This document shows positions 8,534 through 17,228 of a DNA stretch of 64,000 nucleotides, one piece after another (position 1 is the stretch's first letter; each line of letters opens with the position of its first letter). The stretch is from JAGPDB01 sp046331265 (GTDB lineage: Bacteria > Actinomycetota > Acidimicrobiia > IMCC26256 > JAGPDB01). Under the pieces are notes generated by a model that worked only from the letters and a program-made list of their open reading frames with translations, had not been told where the DNA came from and did not search any database. Location of the stretch: assembly GCA_046331265.1 (NCBI GenBank), contig JAXLRE010000004.1, positions 62,001 through 126,000 on the forward strand. The letters are read 5' to 3'. The translations under genes were made by a program, and so were the position numbers.

Positions 8534-9310
8534 TTATAACGGTCCTGAAATTCCGCCATCTTTACGCACGCGCCAAAAATGCACGGCCATAAATATGACG
8601 ATTACGAACGGCAACAGGAACACGTGTAATACATACCACCGCAAAAGCGTGTCTCCTGAAATAACATTTCCACCAAGTAAAACGAACTGTACGTTGGTTC
8701 TTAATACTGGCGAATAACCCATCATGTTTGTTCCAACAGTCACAGCCCAAAGTGCAAGCTGATCCCATGGAAGCAAATATCCGGTGAAACTTAATAGAAG
8801 AGTAAGTGTTAAAAGAATAATTCCAATAACCCAGTTAAATTCACGTGGTGCTTTGTATGCTCCATGATAAAACACGCGGGCCATATGCAAGAAAACACTT
8901 AGGACCATTAGGTGTGCAGCCCATCGGTGCATGTTTCTCACGAAACTACCAAAGTAAACAGCTGTTTCTAATGTTTGGACATCTGCCCATGCTTGTTCTG
9001 CAGTTGGACGGTAAAAGAACATTAAGAAAACACCAGTTACTGTTAAAACCATGAATAAGAAAAAGGACAAACCACCAAGACATAGTGTGTAAGAAACTTT
9101 TACTGCATGTCGTTTAACTTTTACAGGGTGCAAGTGATAAAGCACGTTATTCATAATTACGTATGAACGGTTACGTGGTGAATCTGTGTATCCTTTTCGA
9201 AATACTGAACCCGGTCTAAATATTGAGTTCATCGCTTGACTATCATGCATGCGAGAACCAATGCGCTTAAGAACCTCTATTGGGTTTTTCGAATTCTTTT
9301 CTGTTGCCAC
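8534..9310 (-). CDS. cytochrome b, N-terminal haem-binding half (cytochrome b6-like)
   Basis: This 258-residue integral membrane protein is the haem-binding half of cytochrome b in the quinol:cytochrome c reductase. Four transmembrane helices are visible. The two b-haem histidine pairs are the histidines of FVRNMHRWAAHLMVLS and those of RWYVLHVFLLP and MAVHFWRV. The family motif KAPREFNWVIG follows helix B. It starts with GTG, 18 bp downstream of the ferredoxin gene. The C-terminal half is encoded separately, so this complex has b6f-type subunit division. Confidence 0.95.
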   Translation of the reverse strand: MATEKNSKNPIEVLKRIGSRMHDSQAMNSIFRPGSVFRKGYTDSPRNRSYVIMNNVLYHLHPVKVKRHAVKVSYTLCLGGLSFFLFMVLTVTGVFLMFFYRPTAEQAWADVQTLETAVYFGSFVRNMHRWAAHLMVLSVFLHMARVFYHGAYKAPREFNWVIGIILLTLTLLLSFTGYLLPWDQLALWAVTVGTNMMGYSPVLRTNVQFVLLGGNVISGDTLLRWYVLHVFLLPFVIVIFMAVHFWRVRKDGGISGPL

Positions 9311-9328
9311 TAATCTCCCTGCCTTGTC

Positions 9329-9742
9329 CTAAAAACGAACACCGTATGCATAACCATGACGTTCTGTTCTCATATGTGGATCGCCTTCGGCTGTGTCTTT
9401 ACTTACTTTTCCTAAAACAATTACGCCTGTTGGGCATCTATCAACACATAATGCGCATCGTGTACAAACATCTTCATCAACTATAAATGCGACGTGTGCA
9501 CGTGGATCATCTGAAGGTAAATCAGCACTAGATGCATCTGTTATAGATTGCACATTCACCATGTGGATACATTTCCATGGGCATATATCCACACAGCCTT
9601 CACACATAATGCATTCACTTTGATCAATGTGTAAAAACTGTTTTGGTTTTACAGCGTTTAATAGATATGACGGGTCAACCTCAGCTACGTGATAGTCCGA
9701 AACGAATTTCGGCATCTCTGGGTTAGCATCAATCTTTGCCAT
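9329..9742 (-). CDS. 2x[4Fe-4S] ferredoxin-type protein
   Basis: This 137-residue soluble protein has two [4Fe-4S] motifs, CxxCxxCxxxC at C44/C47/C50/C54 and again at C93/C96/C99/C103, separated by a ~38-residue loop. The layout resembles NuoI/FdxA-type ferredoxins with both motifs followed by Pro. It abuts the upstream membrane protein (stop and start adjacent) and precedes cytochrome b by 18 bp. It could feed electrons to, or stabilise, the membrane complex. It is not NuoI on context alone: nuo genes A-F are elsewhere and NuoI normally follows NuoH. Confidence 0.88.
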   Translation of the reverse strand: MAKIDANPEMPKFVSDYHVAEVDPSYLLNAVKPKQFLHIDQSECIMCEGCVDICPWKCIHMVNVQSITDASSADLPSDDPRAHVAFIVDEDVCTRCALCVDRCPTGVIVLGKVSKDTAEGDPHMRTERHGYAYGVRF

Positions 9743-10732
9743 CTAAGCTTTTGCCCCTTTAATTTTTTTAACTGGTCGACCGAAACGAGAAAACTTAGAG
9801 ATTACTGATTCTTTATCTTTTTCTTCATCAGCTTTTACAACTTCGTTTCGTTTTTGCCATGCAACAAAAAGTTTGATGTTAAGTACTGCACCGATTACAT
9901 ATATCGCCATCGTTGCTTGGTCTTGAAGCATTTCAAAGTTAACTTCTAAAGGAAGAAGCCTGGTTCTTTTAGTCCAGAAGTTCCCATCTAGCCAAGTGTT
10001 TAAAACAAATTGCCCACCAGCAGAAACCTTTACATCTTTTGTAAAACCAAGATAACTATTAGCAAACGTAATCCACTCATGAGGAATGATCGCGTATATA
10101 AATGTCATCATTACGAAACTTGCAAGAGCACCGGCAATTGCACCAGCCCATGTTGCTTCACCAACAATTTTGTCTAGCGACCAAATGAACAGAGTGATTG
10201 ATATAAGAATTGTTAACATCATTAACCATGCCATAAAGATTGTTATGCCATGTGCGAATCCACCAATTACATAAAATATTGCGACAAGAGCAACTGTTGC
10301 TAAAACGTGGTTTCGTTTTGAAATTTTTAAATTAAGTTTGTTTGCATTTATCGATGCAATTAATGTCCATAAACCTGTAATTGCAGCAACATATGCGATT
10401 ATCCAACCATTAGGAACAAGAGTATCTTTTACAAGTTGAGTTTTCTTTGTTATCTCACCAACAACAACCATCGATAAACCAGCGCCAACACCAAGAACCA
10501 AAATTCCAATTCCATATTTTGGTGATTTAACTGCTTTGTTTTTCATTAATAACATTGTCCAAAGAAGAGCAAATGTTAAAAGTAGCAACGACCAAATAAG
10601 GCGTCCGCCTGGTTGGAGCCATTCAAGTTTCCAATTGAAAAACGTATCTGGTAATAGTTGTGGCAAGTTTTTTCCTTTTTCAGACGTTATTATCCAACGT
10701 GATCTTATTGAACTTTTTTTGTCCTTTTCCAC
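9743..10732 (-). CDS. polytopic membrane protein, first gene of the respiratory directon
   Basis: This is a 329-residue protein with a ~45-residue hydrophilic N terminus and about eight hydrophobic segments (first about residues 46-63). A ~60-residue loop after the segment ending FIYAIIPHEW precedes the last helix. The C-terminal tail is rich in Lys and Glu. I see no haem, cluster or transporter signature and do not recognise the family. It starts at GTG and is the first gene of the 10-kb directon, directly upstream of the ferredoxin, so a membrane partner for that ferredoxin is a reasonable inference. Confidence 0.8.
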   Translation of the reverse strand: MEKDKKSSIRSRWIITSEKGKNLPQLLPDTFFNWKLEWLQPGGRLIWSLLLLTFALLWTMLLMKNKAVKSPKYGIGILVLGVGAGLSMVVVGEITKKTQLVKDTLVPNGWIIAYVAAITGLWTLIASINANKLNLKISKRNHVLATVALVAIFYVIGGFAHGITIFMAWLMMLTILISITLFIWSLDKIVGEATWAGAIAGALASFVMMTFIYAIIPHEWITFANSYLGFTKDVKVSAGGQFVLNTWLDGNFWTKRTRLLPLEVNFEMLQDQATMAIYVIGAVLNIKLFVAWQKRNEVVKADEEKDKESVISKFSRFGRPVKKIKGAKA

Positions 10733-10929
10733 TTGGGTTTAGCCCAAACTGTACGCATCGAGTGTAGACGAAGATTATGCGGTAATTAGAAACTATTGGG
10801 CATTTTTTTGAAAAAATTTTTACCTGTGATATTTGAGTTTTCGCTTTTATGTTTTAGTGCAATTTTCGTCATCGGACGTCCAAAAAAACTATTGTTTACA
10901 ATGCAGTATTAATTTAAAGGTTTTCACAC

Positions 10930-12240
10930 ATGAATGACAAAAATCAAAGTCTTTATCCGAGTGAAGTTAGTCTGCCCTTAGAAAAAAGTTTAGATTTTGA
11001 TGTTGTTGTCATAGGCGGAGGCCCTTCTGGAGCTTCTTGTGCTTATTGGCTAGCGACAAATGGCTATAGTGTGGCATTAGTTGAGAAAAAGAAATTCCCC
11101 AGAGAAAAGACTTGCGGTGATGGTTTAACACCAAGAGCTGTATATCAACTCCATAATATGGGATTAAAAGAACAAATTACTCAATTTCACAAATATGACG
11201 GGTTGCGATCAATAGCATTCGGCAGAACTTTGGAAATGCCCTGGCCAGACCATGATTATCTGCCTAATTATGGTTTTGTTGCAAAAAGAAGTGAGATAGA
11301 TTCGCTTGTAGTAAAAAATGCTCAAAATGCAGGCGTTCAATTATTCTTAGGCTTTGAAGCTAAAGAGCCTGAATTTGATTCACTAACAGGTGCAATCAAG
11401 TCTGTATATATAGAGTATAAAAACGGTGAGCGATATGAACTAAATGCTAAATATGTAGCAGTTTGTGAAGGTTCAACACCTAGATTTGGCCGTCATGTTG
11501 GATTAGTACGGAATAAAACATTTCCTATGGGCATGGCTATTAGAGGATATTACAAATCTCCAATGCATAATGACCCATGGATTGAAAGCCATCTAGACAT
11601 CGTTGATAAAAATGGCGACTTCATGCCAGGGTACGGATGGATTTTCCCTGTCGGTGACGGAACAATAAATGTTGGAGTGGGTTTACTTAGTACTTTTAAA
11701 GGATATAAAAATATCAATACTTCTAGATTGATGGAATCCTTTTGTGAAATTGCTCCAAGCTATTGGGAAATCAAAGATGAAAATTCATGTGGCGCACCAA
11801 CTGGTGGAAAACTTCCAACAGGAGGATGCACCGGACCAAAAGTAGGAACAAACTGGGTCGTTGCCGGCGATAGCGCAGGATTAATAAATCCTTTTAATGG
11901 CGAAGGCATTGCATACGGATACGAAACAGGTTTCATGGCGGCTAATGCAATAACACTTGCATTAAAAAATGAGAACAACGAATTATTAAATACTTACACA
12001 GATGAACTCAGTAAAGAGTTCGGAAAATACTTTGCAGTTGCAAGACACTTTGTGAAATACATTGGCAATCCTCGTGTCATGCGTGAATGTGTAAGAGTTG
12101 GTATGCATTCAAAACCGTTAATGGAAATGCTTTTAAAAATTATGGCTAATTTAATGAATAGTAAAAATAAAGGTATCGCGGAACTTGCTTACAGATCAGT
12201 TAGCTCGATGGTAAGTAAAGAAAAAAACTTAATTAAATAA
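10930..12240 (+). CDS. geranylgeranyl reductase family FAD-dependent oxidoreductase
   Basis: This 436-residue flavoprotein belongs to the geranylgeranyl reductase/menaquinone-saturating reductase family. The N-terminal FAD-binding Rossmann motif VVVIGGGPSGASCAYWLA starts near residue 25. It is followed by the family block FPREKTCGDGLTPRAV, and the second FAD motif VVAGDSAGLINPFNGEGIAYG lies near 315-335. The family reduces isoprenoid double bonds; the position divergent from respiratory genes makes reduction of the menaquinone side chain plausible, but archaeal-type lipid reduction or another isoprenoid substrate cannot be excluded. An AAAGG ribosome-binding site lies 9-10 nt before the ATG. 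Confidence 0.88.
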   Translation: MNDKNQSLYPSEVSLPLEKSLDFDVVVIGGGPSGASCAYWLATNGYSVALVEKKKFPREKTCGDGLTPRAVYQLHNMGLKEQITQFHKYDGLRSIAFGRTLEMPWPDHDYLPNYGFVAKRSEIDSLVVKNAQNAGVQLFLGFEAKEPEFDSLTGAIKSVYIEYKNGERYELNAKYVAVCEGSTPRFGRHVGLVRNKTFPMGMAIRGYYKSPMHNDPWIESHLDIVDKNGDFMPGYGWIFPVGDGTINVGVGLLSTFKGYKNINTSRLMESFCEIAPSYWEIKDENSCGAPTGGKLPTGGCTGPKVGTNWVVAGDSAGLINPFNGEGIAYGYETGFMAANAITLALKNENNELLNTYTDELSKEFGKYFAVARHFVKYIGNPRVMRECVRVGMHSKPLMEMLLKIMANLMNSKNKGIAELAYRSVSSMVSKEKNLIK

Positions 12241-12289
12241 GGTGCGTTGGTCACTTAGGGGTAGGCTTCTTTTACGTCTAGATGCATTT

Positions 12290-12340
12290 GTGTTTGTGGG
12301 ATTTTCTATCGAAAAACGATAGTTTTTCGACCCAACACGG
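12290..12340 (+). repeat. 51-bp dispersed hairpin repeat A, copy 1
   Basis: Copy 1 of a 51-bp element found three times in the window (also 29684-29734 and, inverted, 46584-46634). It starts GTGTTTGTGGG and ends CCCAACACGG. The core is a 9-bp stem, TCGAAAAAC (12309-12317) and GTTTTTCGA (12322-12330), around a GATA loop. The outer ends can also pair (GTGTT with AACAC, GGG with CCC). It sits between convergent 3' ends of the flavoprotein gene and kup, 27 bp from kup, consistent with a bidirectional terminator or a REP-like element. Confidence 0.85.
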
Positions 12341-12366
12341 ATCAAAAATCAAAAATCAGAAATAAC

Positions 12367-14282
12367 TTATAGTTCTACGGAAATAAGTTCTAATGAAAGT
12401 CTTGAATCATTATCCAAACCAAAATAGTTATAAGCAGGTTGAGCTTGACGAGACAATGTTCTAAATAATCCATATCTGAATTTAGAAAATCCCTTTGCTT
12501 TCGTCTGCACGACAACACGTTCTTTCGCTGCATGTATAAGCCATTTTTCTGGATCATCGTAAGCAGATAATTTCTTGTTAGAAGATAAATCAGAAATTAT
12601 TGTTTCAACATCTGGCTCTTCCATATAACCAAAATTAACTTGTATTGAAAGTAGTGAACGATCTAAATCATGGTCATTATCAAATTCGACAATGTCATAT
12701 CTTTCTGAACTATCAATAACAGGATGTCGTTTTTGACGAATTGTTAACAAAACTAAATGCCTAGGAAGATGATCAAAACGTTGCTTAAATAACGTTGCTA
12801 TAGCTGGAGCTTGATCGCCAAGCGATCCCGCATGATCAGGAGTTAACATAATAATTGATCTTGGAAAGTGCTCACTTTCTTCATTTTTAATTCTTAAGAA
12901 CTCTTCCATAGTTGTGTCTTCTAAATTGTTAAGTGCAAAACGAACTTGTCTTCTTCCCCAGTTCCATGTGAACATAATCGTAGCCAAAACAATTCCTATA
13001 ATTACAGGAACGTACCCACCTTCAAGCAACTTAAATATATTTGCAAATAGGAAAATAAAATCAATTGTTCCAAGTGTCCCAAATATCAAAAGACTTAAAA
13101 ACTTATTCCACTTCCATATTCGCAATGCAATCAATGTCATAGAAATAGTTGTTACAAGCATAACTGCCGAAACAGCTAATCCATATGCAGACGCAAGTGC
13201 AGAGCTGGAACGAAAAGTTAAAACCAAAAATATACAGCCAATAAATAAAGACCAATTAACAAAAGGAATATAAATTTGCCCTTCATGTTCTTTATTGGTG
13301 TGAACGATACGCATTTTTGGTATCAAATTCATCGCCATCCCTTGAGAAGCTAATGAAAATGCTCCTGTAATTAATGCTTGAGATGCAATTACAGTTGCAA
13401 GTGTTGCAAGAATAACCATTGGTATAACAATAAATTCAGGAACCGTAGAGAAAAACAAATTACCTGCTCTTATTTTCTCACCCGATAGCAAGAATCCGCC
13501 TTGACCTAAATAATTAAGAATCAATGCTGGAAAAACAATACTGAGCCATGAAATGCGGATTGGTTTTTCCCAAAATGCCCAAGGTCGGCATACAATGCTT
13601 CTCCACCTGTAACAACAAGCATTACGGAACCAAGAAGCAAAAGAAAATGTTTCAATGTAATTGCATCAAATGCGTGTGCAATATTTAATGGATCAATTGC
13701 ACGTAAAATTTCAGGATACTTAATCGTAGAATATATTCCTATTGACGCAATCGAGAAAAACCAAACCAAAGTTATAGGTCCAAAAAGTTTTCCAACTTTA
13801 TGAGTTCCTTTAGATTGAAATGCGAAAAGTAAAGCCAAAATAATTATCGTTACTGGTATAACAAACCGCTGAAATGAACTTGAAACAACTTCGATACCTT
13901 CAATAGAAGCTAAAACAGAAATTGCTGGCGTGATAACACCATCACCAAATAACATTCCTGCGGCCAATACTAAAAGGCCCATTACTATTATGCTTGATCT
14001 TGCTTTATGCCGTCTCAATAATGAGTAAAGAGCAAATACTCCACCTTCACCGTCATCATCTGCTCTCAAAACAAAAATAATGTATTTGATAGTCACTATT
14101 AATGTAAGACTCCAAATAATTAAAGAGATACCACCGATAATTGCTGTTTTTGATTCTGGTAAAGCATGCGTTTTCTCGTATATTTCGTTAACTGAGTACA
14201 AAGGAGAAGTTCCTATATCTCCGAAGACTACCCCTAATGCACCTAAAGCCAAAGGCAATGTTTTTTTCTTATTTAATTCCAC
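12367..14282 (-). pseudogene. kup: Kup-family potassium uptake protein, interrupted by a frameshift
   Basis: Two adjoining frames together encode a Kup (KUP/HAK/KT) K+ transporter. The N part (13521-14282) begins with LGALGVVFGDIGTSPLYS and runs to ALYADLGHFGK; it then leaves frame and stops. The C part (12367-13524) resumes at LNYLGQGGFLL and continues to the normal cytosolic C-terminal domain. Reading one extra A in the run at 13564-13568 (T run on the plus strand) restores the expected KKPIRISWLSIVFPALILNYLG-type junction and a protein of about 637 residues, normal for the family. The rest of both parts is well preserved, so this is either a very recent inactivation or a homopolymer sequencing/assembly error. 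The gene starts at GTG. Confidence 0.88.
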
Positions 14283-14366
14283 ACATATCCTTATTTATTC
14301 TCGATATCGAAATAATTATATAGAAAATCGTTGGAAATACTACAAAGATACATCTACCATTTATGG

Positions 14367-14936
14367 ATGGTAATAAAAATATCGCACCTTGAAGATGTTA
14401 TCGATGTTGATGACAATGTACAGCTTCGAGCTAAATCATCTGAAAGCTTTGACAATTTTGCAAAAGTAGCAAAAGAAAATCGTGACTTTTTATTTAAGTG
14501 GTTACCTTGGGCTGAAAATACACCCGATGATTCTTCGGTTGAACATTACAAAACCGCGCCAGAGAAAAAACAAAATAACGAAGAAGCCAACTGGGATATT
14601 TACGTAAACAACGAACTTGCAGGGGCTATTGGAGCAATGCTCAGAGATAAAGAAAGAGATGTAATCGAAATCGGTTACTGGCTTGCAGAAAAATACAATG
14701 GTCAAGGAATAATGACAGCATGCACAAAGAAACTTTGTGATGTTTTGTTTAGAGAAACCACTACTCCGTTAATTGAGATAGGCGCAGACATCAGAAACGA
14801 AAAGTCAAAAGCCATACCTCAACGTTTAGGTTTTAAATTAGACCGTGAATTTAGCGAACATCCAAAGTTGCCGCATATAGATCACGGTGTTTACTATTCG
14901 CTAACTCGCCAGCAGTGGAGCTACCTCTTTAGCTAA
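14367..14936 (+). CDS. GNAT-family N-acetyltransferase (RimJ/RimL type)
   Basis: This is a 189-residue acetyltransferase-fold protein resembling the ribosomal-protein-serine acetyltransferase group. Family features are the KENRDFLFKWLPWAENT segment early on, IEIGYWLAEKYNGQGIMTAC (the acetyl-CoA-binding motif A region) and the C-terminal RNEKSKAIPQRLGFKLDRE block. The ATG at 14367 is preferred to an upstream in-frame TTG (14331) because the homology-like part starts just after it. The 3' end overlaps hemB, on the opposite strand, by 36 bp. The substrate is unknown. Confidence 0.85.
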   Translation: MVIKISHLEDVIDVDDNVQLRAKSSESFDNFAKVAKENRDFLFKWLPWAENTPDDSSVEHYKTAPEKKQNNEEANWDIYVNNELAGAIGAMLRDKERDVIEIGYWLAEKYNGQGIMTACTKKLCDVLFRETTTPLIEIGADIRNEKSKAIPQRLGFKLDREFSEHPKLPHIDHGVYYSLTRQQWSYLFS

Positions 14937-15881
14937 GTACGTCAAAATTAAATCGGCACCTGCACGCTTTATAGAAGTTAAATGTTCAAGAGCAACAGCC
15001 TGGCCGTCGATCCAACCATTCGCTGCTGCGGCTTTTAACATCGCATACTCACCACTTACATGGTACGCAGCAATAGGTTGAGGAAATATATCGTGAATGG
15101 CTTTAATAACATCTAAATAAGCAAGTGCAGGTTTCACCATTACAATATCGGCACCTTCAGCCACATCAAGTTCAACTTCTAATAATGCTTCACGTTGATT
15201 ACCCGCTTGCATTTGGTAACTTCTTCGATCGCCAAAACTAGGTGCACATTCTGCAGCATCACGGAATGGCCCATATTCTGCCGAAGCATATTTAGCTGAG
15301 TATGCCATGATCGGAATCCCAGAAAAACCATTTTCATCTAACGCTTTTCGAATTGCACCAACTTGTCCATCCATCATTCCACTTGGGGCAATAACATCAG
15401 CTCCCGCATTAGCTTGAGCAACTGCGATACTTGCATATCTATCGAGTGTTTTATCGTTATTGACACTACCGTCAGAATTTAATATTCCGCAGTGGCCGTG
15501 ATCTGTAAATTCATCTAAACAATCATCAGTTATAATGAGAAGCTCATCACCAAAATCATTTTTTAGTTCTTTAACAGCAAGTTGAACAATTCCGTTTTCA
15601 TCATCTGCACTAGAACCTATTGAGTCTTTATTTGAAGGTACCCCAAATAAAATCACGCTCGACACACCAACATTAACTAATTCATTGACCTCTTTACGCA
15701 AACTTTGGAGTGTGTGTTGATAGATTCCAGGCATCGAAGCAATTGGTAGTGCATCAGTTATACCCTCTTTTACAAAAACAGGTGCGATTAAGTCATCTAC
15801 TCCAAGTCGTGTTTCTGAAAGCAATCTACGAATAGTCTCATTTTTTCTTAATCGTCGAGGTCGATGAACCGGGTAAGGCAT
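14901..15881 (-). CDS. hemB: delta-aminolevulinic acid dehydratase (porphobilinogen synthase)
   Basis: HemB condenses two 5-aminolevulinate molecules into porphobilinogen. The 326-residue protein matches the family length. Conserved blocks include PVHRPRRLRKN at the N terminus, the DCLDEFTDHGHCGI metal-site region, the YSAKYASAEYGPFRDA block and the VMVKPALAYLDVI active-site lysine segment. It is the last gene of a minus-strand haem directon that also contains hemC and cobA-hemD. A HepT/MntA pair separates it from those genes. Confidence 0.97.
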   Translation of the reverse strand: MPYPVHRPRRLRKNETIRRLLSETRLGVDDLIAPVFVKEGITDALPIASMPGIYQHTLQSLRKEVNELVNVGVSSVILFGVPSNKDSIGSSADDENGIVQLAVKELKNDFGDELLIITDDCLDEFTDHGHCGILNSDGSVNNDKTLDRYASIAVAQANAGADVIAPSGMMDGQVGAIRKALDENGFSGIPIMAYSAKYASAEYGPFRDAAECAPSFGDRRSYQMQAGNQREALLEVELDVAEGADIVMVKPALAYLDVIKAIHDIFPQPIAAYHVSGEYAMLKAAAANGWIDGQAVALEHLTSIKRAGADLILTYLAKEVAPLLAS

Positions 15882-15938
15882 TTAAATAGACTAGGAGATT
15901 TGGTGAAATTCGTGCAAATGACGCAGCTGAAATGGCGT

Positions 15939-16280
15939 TCAACCTTGTAATAATTGTTCTAATTGATCTTTTAACTGCACAACTGAGGTTGTTGCTACAT
16001 CATAAACAATTTTAATATCGATCAAATCGTACCCGTGCAGTATCCTATTTCTCATTCCTATAACTTTTCGTATCTCAATATAGTCGTGTTCGTCAATCCA
16101 TTCGTTCGGTAATCGATTAAAACTCTCACCAAGTACTGCCATATTCCAAAAAATCGCATCTTGTGCAACTTCGTCGAATTTAAAATCATCAAACGACTTT
16201 TTATCAATCAAATGAAGAATCTTGATACATGACAAATAAGCTGATGACAATATATTGTTTATTGGTTCAGGCTGCATCAT
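15939..16280 (-). CDS. hepT: HepT-family toxin (HEPN ribonuclease / DUF86)
   Basis: This 113-residue all-helical protein is a HEPN-domain RNase toxin of the HepT family. The catalytic R-x4-H-x-Y motif is complete at R77...H82-G-Y84. The gene overlaps the upstream MntA-type nucleotidyltransferase gene by 14 bp, the usual antitoxin-first order for this pair. In characterised systems MntA adds AMP to the motif tyrosine of HepT and silences it. The pair lies inside a haem-synthesis directon, an uncommon place for a TA module, and shows no obvious compositional break. Confidence 0.9.
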   Translation of the reverse strand: MMQPEPINNILSSAYLSCIKILHLIDKKSFDDFKFDEVAQDAIFWNMAVLGESFNRLPNEWIDEHDYIEIRKVIGMRNRILHGYDLIDIKIVYDVATTSVVQLKDQLEQLLQG

Positions 16281-16575
16281 ACAAAGCCACAGATTCGTCT
16301 AACATATTTCTATGTCGTACAGGATCAGCATATTCGATTGGAACAATATCGACATCACGACCAAACAATTCTTCTAACTCTTCAGCAAAACTAATAATGT
16401 TCAACCCAATGCCTGAATCTTCATAAAACTTATATAGAACGTCGACATCAGAGTCATCTGTAAAATTGCCTTTAGCGTAAGATCCAAAAATACGGAGTTC
16501 TTGAACATGATACTTTTCACAAATATCTTTAAGTTTTTTCTGGTCAAAGTTTAAGCCTGGAACAGCACTAGACAT
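16267..16575 (-). CDS. mntA: MntA-family antitoxin (minimal nucleotidyltransferase)
   Basis: This 102-residue minimal nucleotidyltransferase carries the signature GS-x10-DxD at G31-S32 and D43-x-D45. An acidic third position is expected further on, and DVDIVPIEY near residue 75 provides one. It is the antitoxin partner of the overlapping hepT; family members transfer AMP to the toxin's active-site tyrosine. It lies 35 bp downstream of the RsmC-like methyltransferase gene and is on the same strand. Confidence 0.9.
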   Translation of the reverse strand: MSSAVPGLNFDQKKLKDICEKYHVQELRIFGSYAKGNFTDDSDVDVLYKFYEDSGIGLNIISFAEELEELFGRDVDIVPIEYADPVRHRNMLDESVALYDAA

Positions 16576-16610
16576 ACTGGCATTCTAGCACTAGGCAAAC
16601 TCAACTAATA

Positions 16611-17210
16611 CTACTTTTCACATCGCAAAATCCTGAAACCTTTTTTCGATGCAACTCTTTTAACATTTAAATTAAGTTCAAATTCAAGGTACGCTGCTGT
16701 TGAATCAGCGCCTAAGTTCTTTGCAATAACAAGCCACATTTGACCATTATCTTCTAACTTATTAGTCCATGTTTTTAAAAGATCAAACATTGCTTCTTTA
16801 CCGATACGTATTGGCGGATTAGAAATAATCAGATCATATTTCTCATCGTCAAAACTAGATGCTGACTTTACAAACACATTTTCAATATCGTTATCTGCAA
16901 CATTTTTTTTACATAACTCGATTGCACGCTGATTTATATCAACAGCAGTTATCTCTGATTGAGGAAACTTCCTTGCTAGACAAAGTGCAATCGTTCCGTA
17001 ACCACAGCCCACATCGACAATACGATTTGGAATCGAGCCATAAAATTTTTCTTCAAATACGTCTAGCAAAATTCTCGTAGCTTTATCAATTTTCTCGTAG
17101 CTAAACACACCCCGATCGGTAGTAAAGACAAGGTCGCTACCTAAATAGTTAAACGAGACCTTAATAGGATGTGACTCTACTGTAGGGACCTCATCAAAAT
17201 ATTGTGACAC
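16611..17210 (-). CDS. class I SAM-dependent methyltransferase, RsmC/YbxB-like
   Basis: This 199-residue protein is a single-domain methyltransferase of the MTS (small) family. SAM-binding motif I is VDVGCGYGTIALCLA (about residues 63-77). The catalytic motif NPPIRIGKEA near residue 130 is typical of guanine-N2 rRNA methyltransferases (RsmC group). Full RsmC has two such domains; short versions like this occur widely in Gram-positives. The most likely role is 16S rRNA m2G methylation. Start is GTG, 18 bp after the cobA-hemD stop. Confidence 0.85.
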   Translation of the reverse strand: MSQYFDEVPTVESHPIKVSFNYLGSDLVFTTDRGVFSYEKIDKATRILLDVFEEKFYGSIPNRIVDVGCGYGTIALCLARKFPQSEITAVDINQRAIELCKKNVADNDIENVFVKSASSFDDEKYDLIISNPPIRIGKEAMFDLLKTWTNKLEDNGQMWLVIAKNLGADSTAAYLEFELNLNVKRVASKKGFRILRCEK

Positions 17211-17228
17211 GACAATATCTTAATTGGA

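Noticed and set aside
12367..13524. Separate 385-residue transporter starting at 13524
   Set aside because: It begins at a TTG in the middle of a Kup protein; the N-terminal half is in the other frame just upstream.
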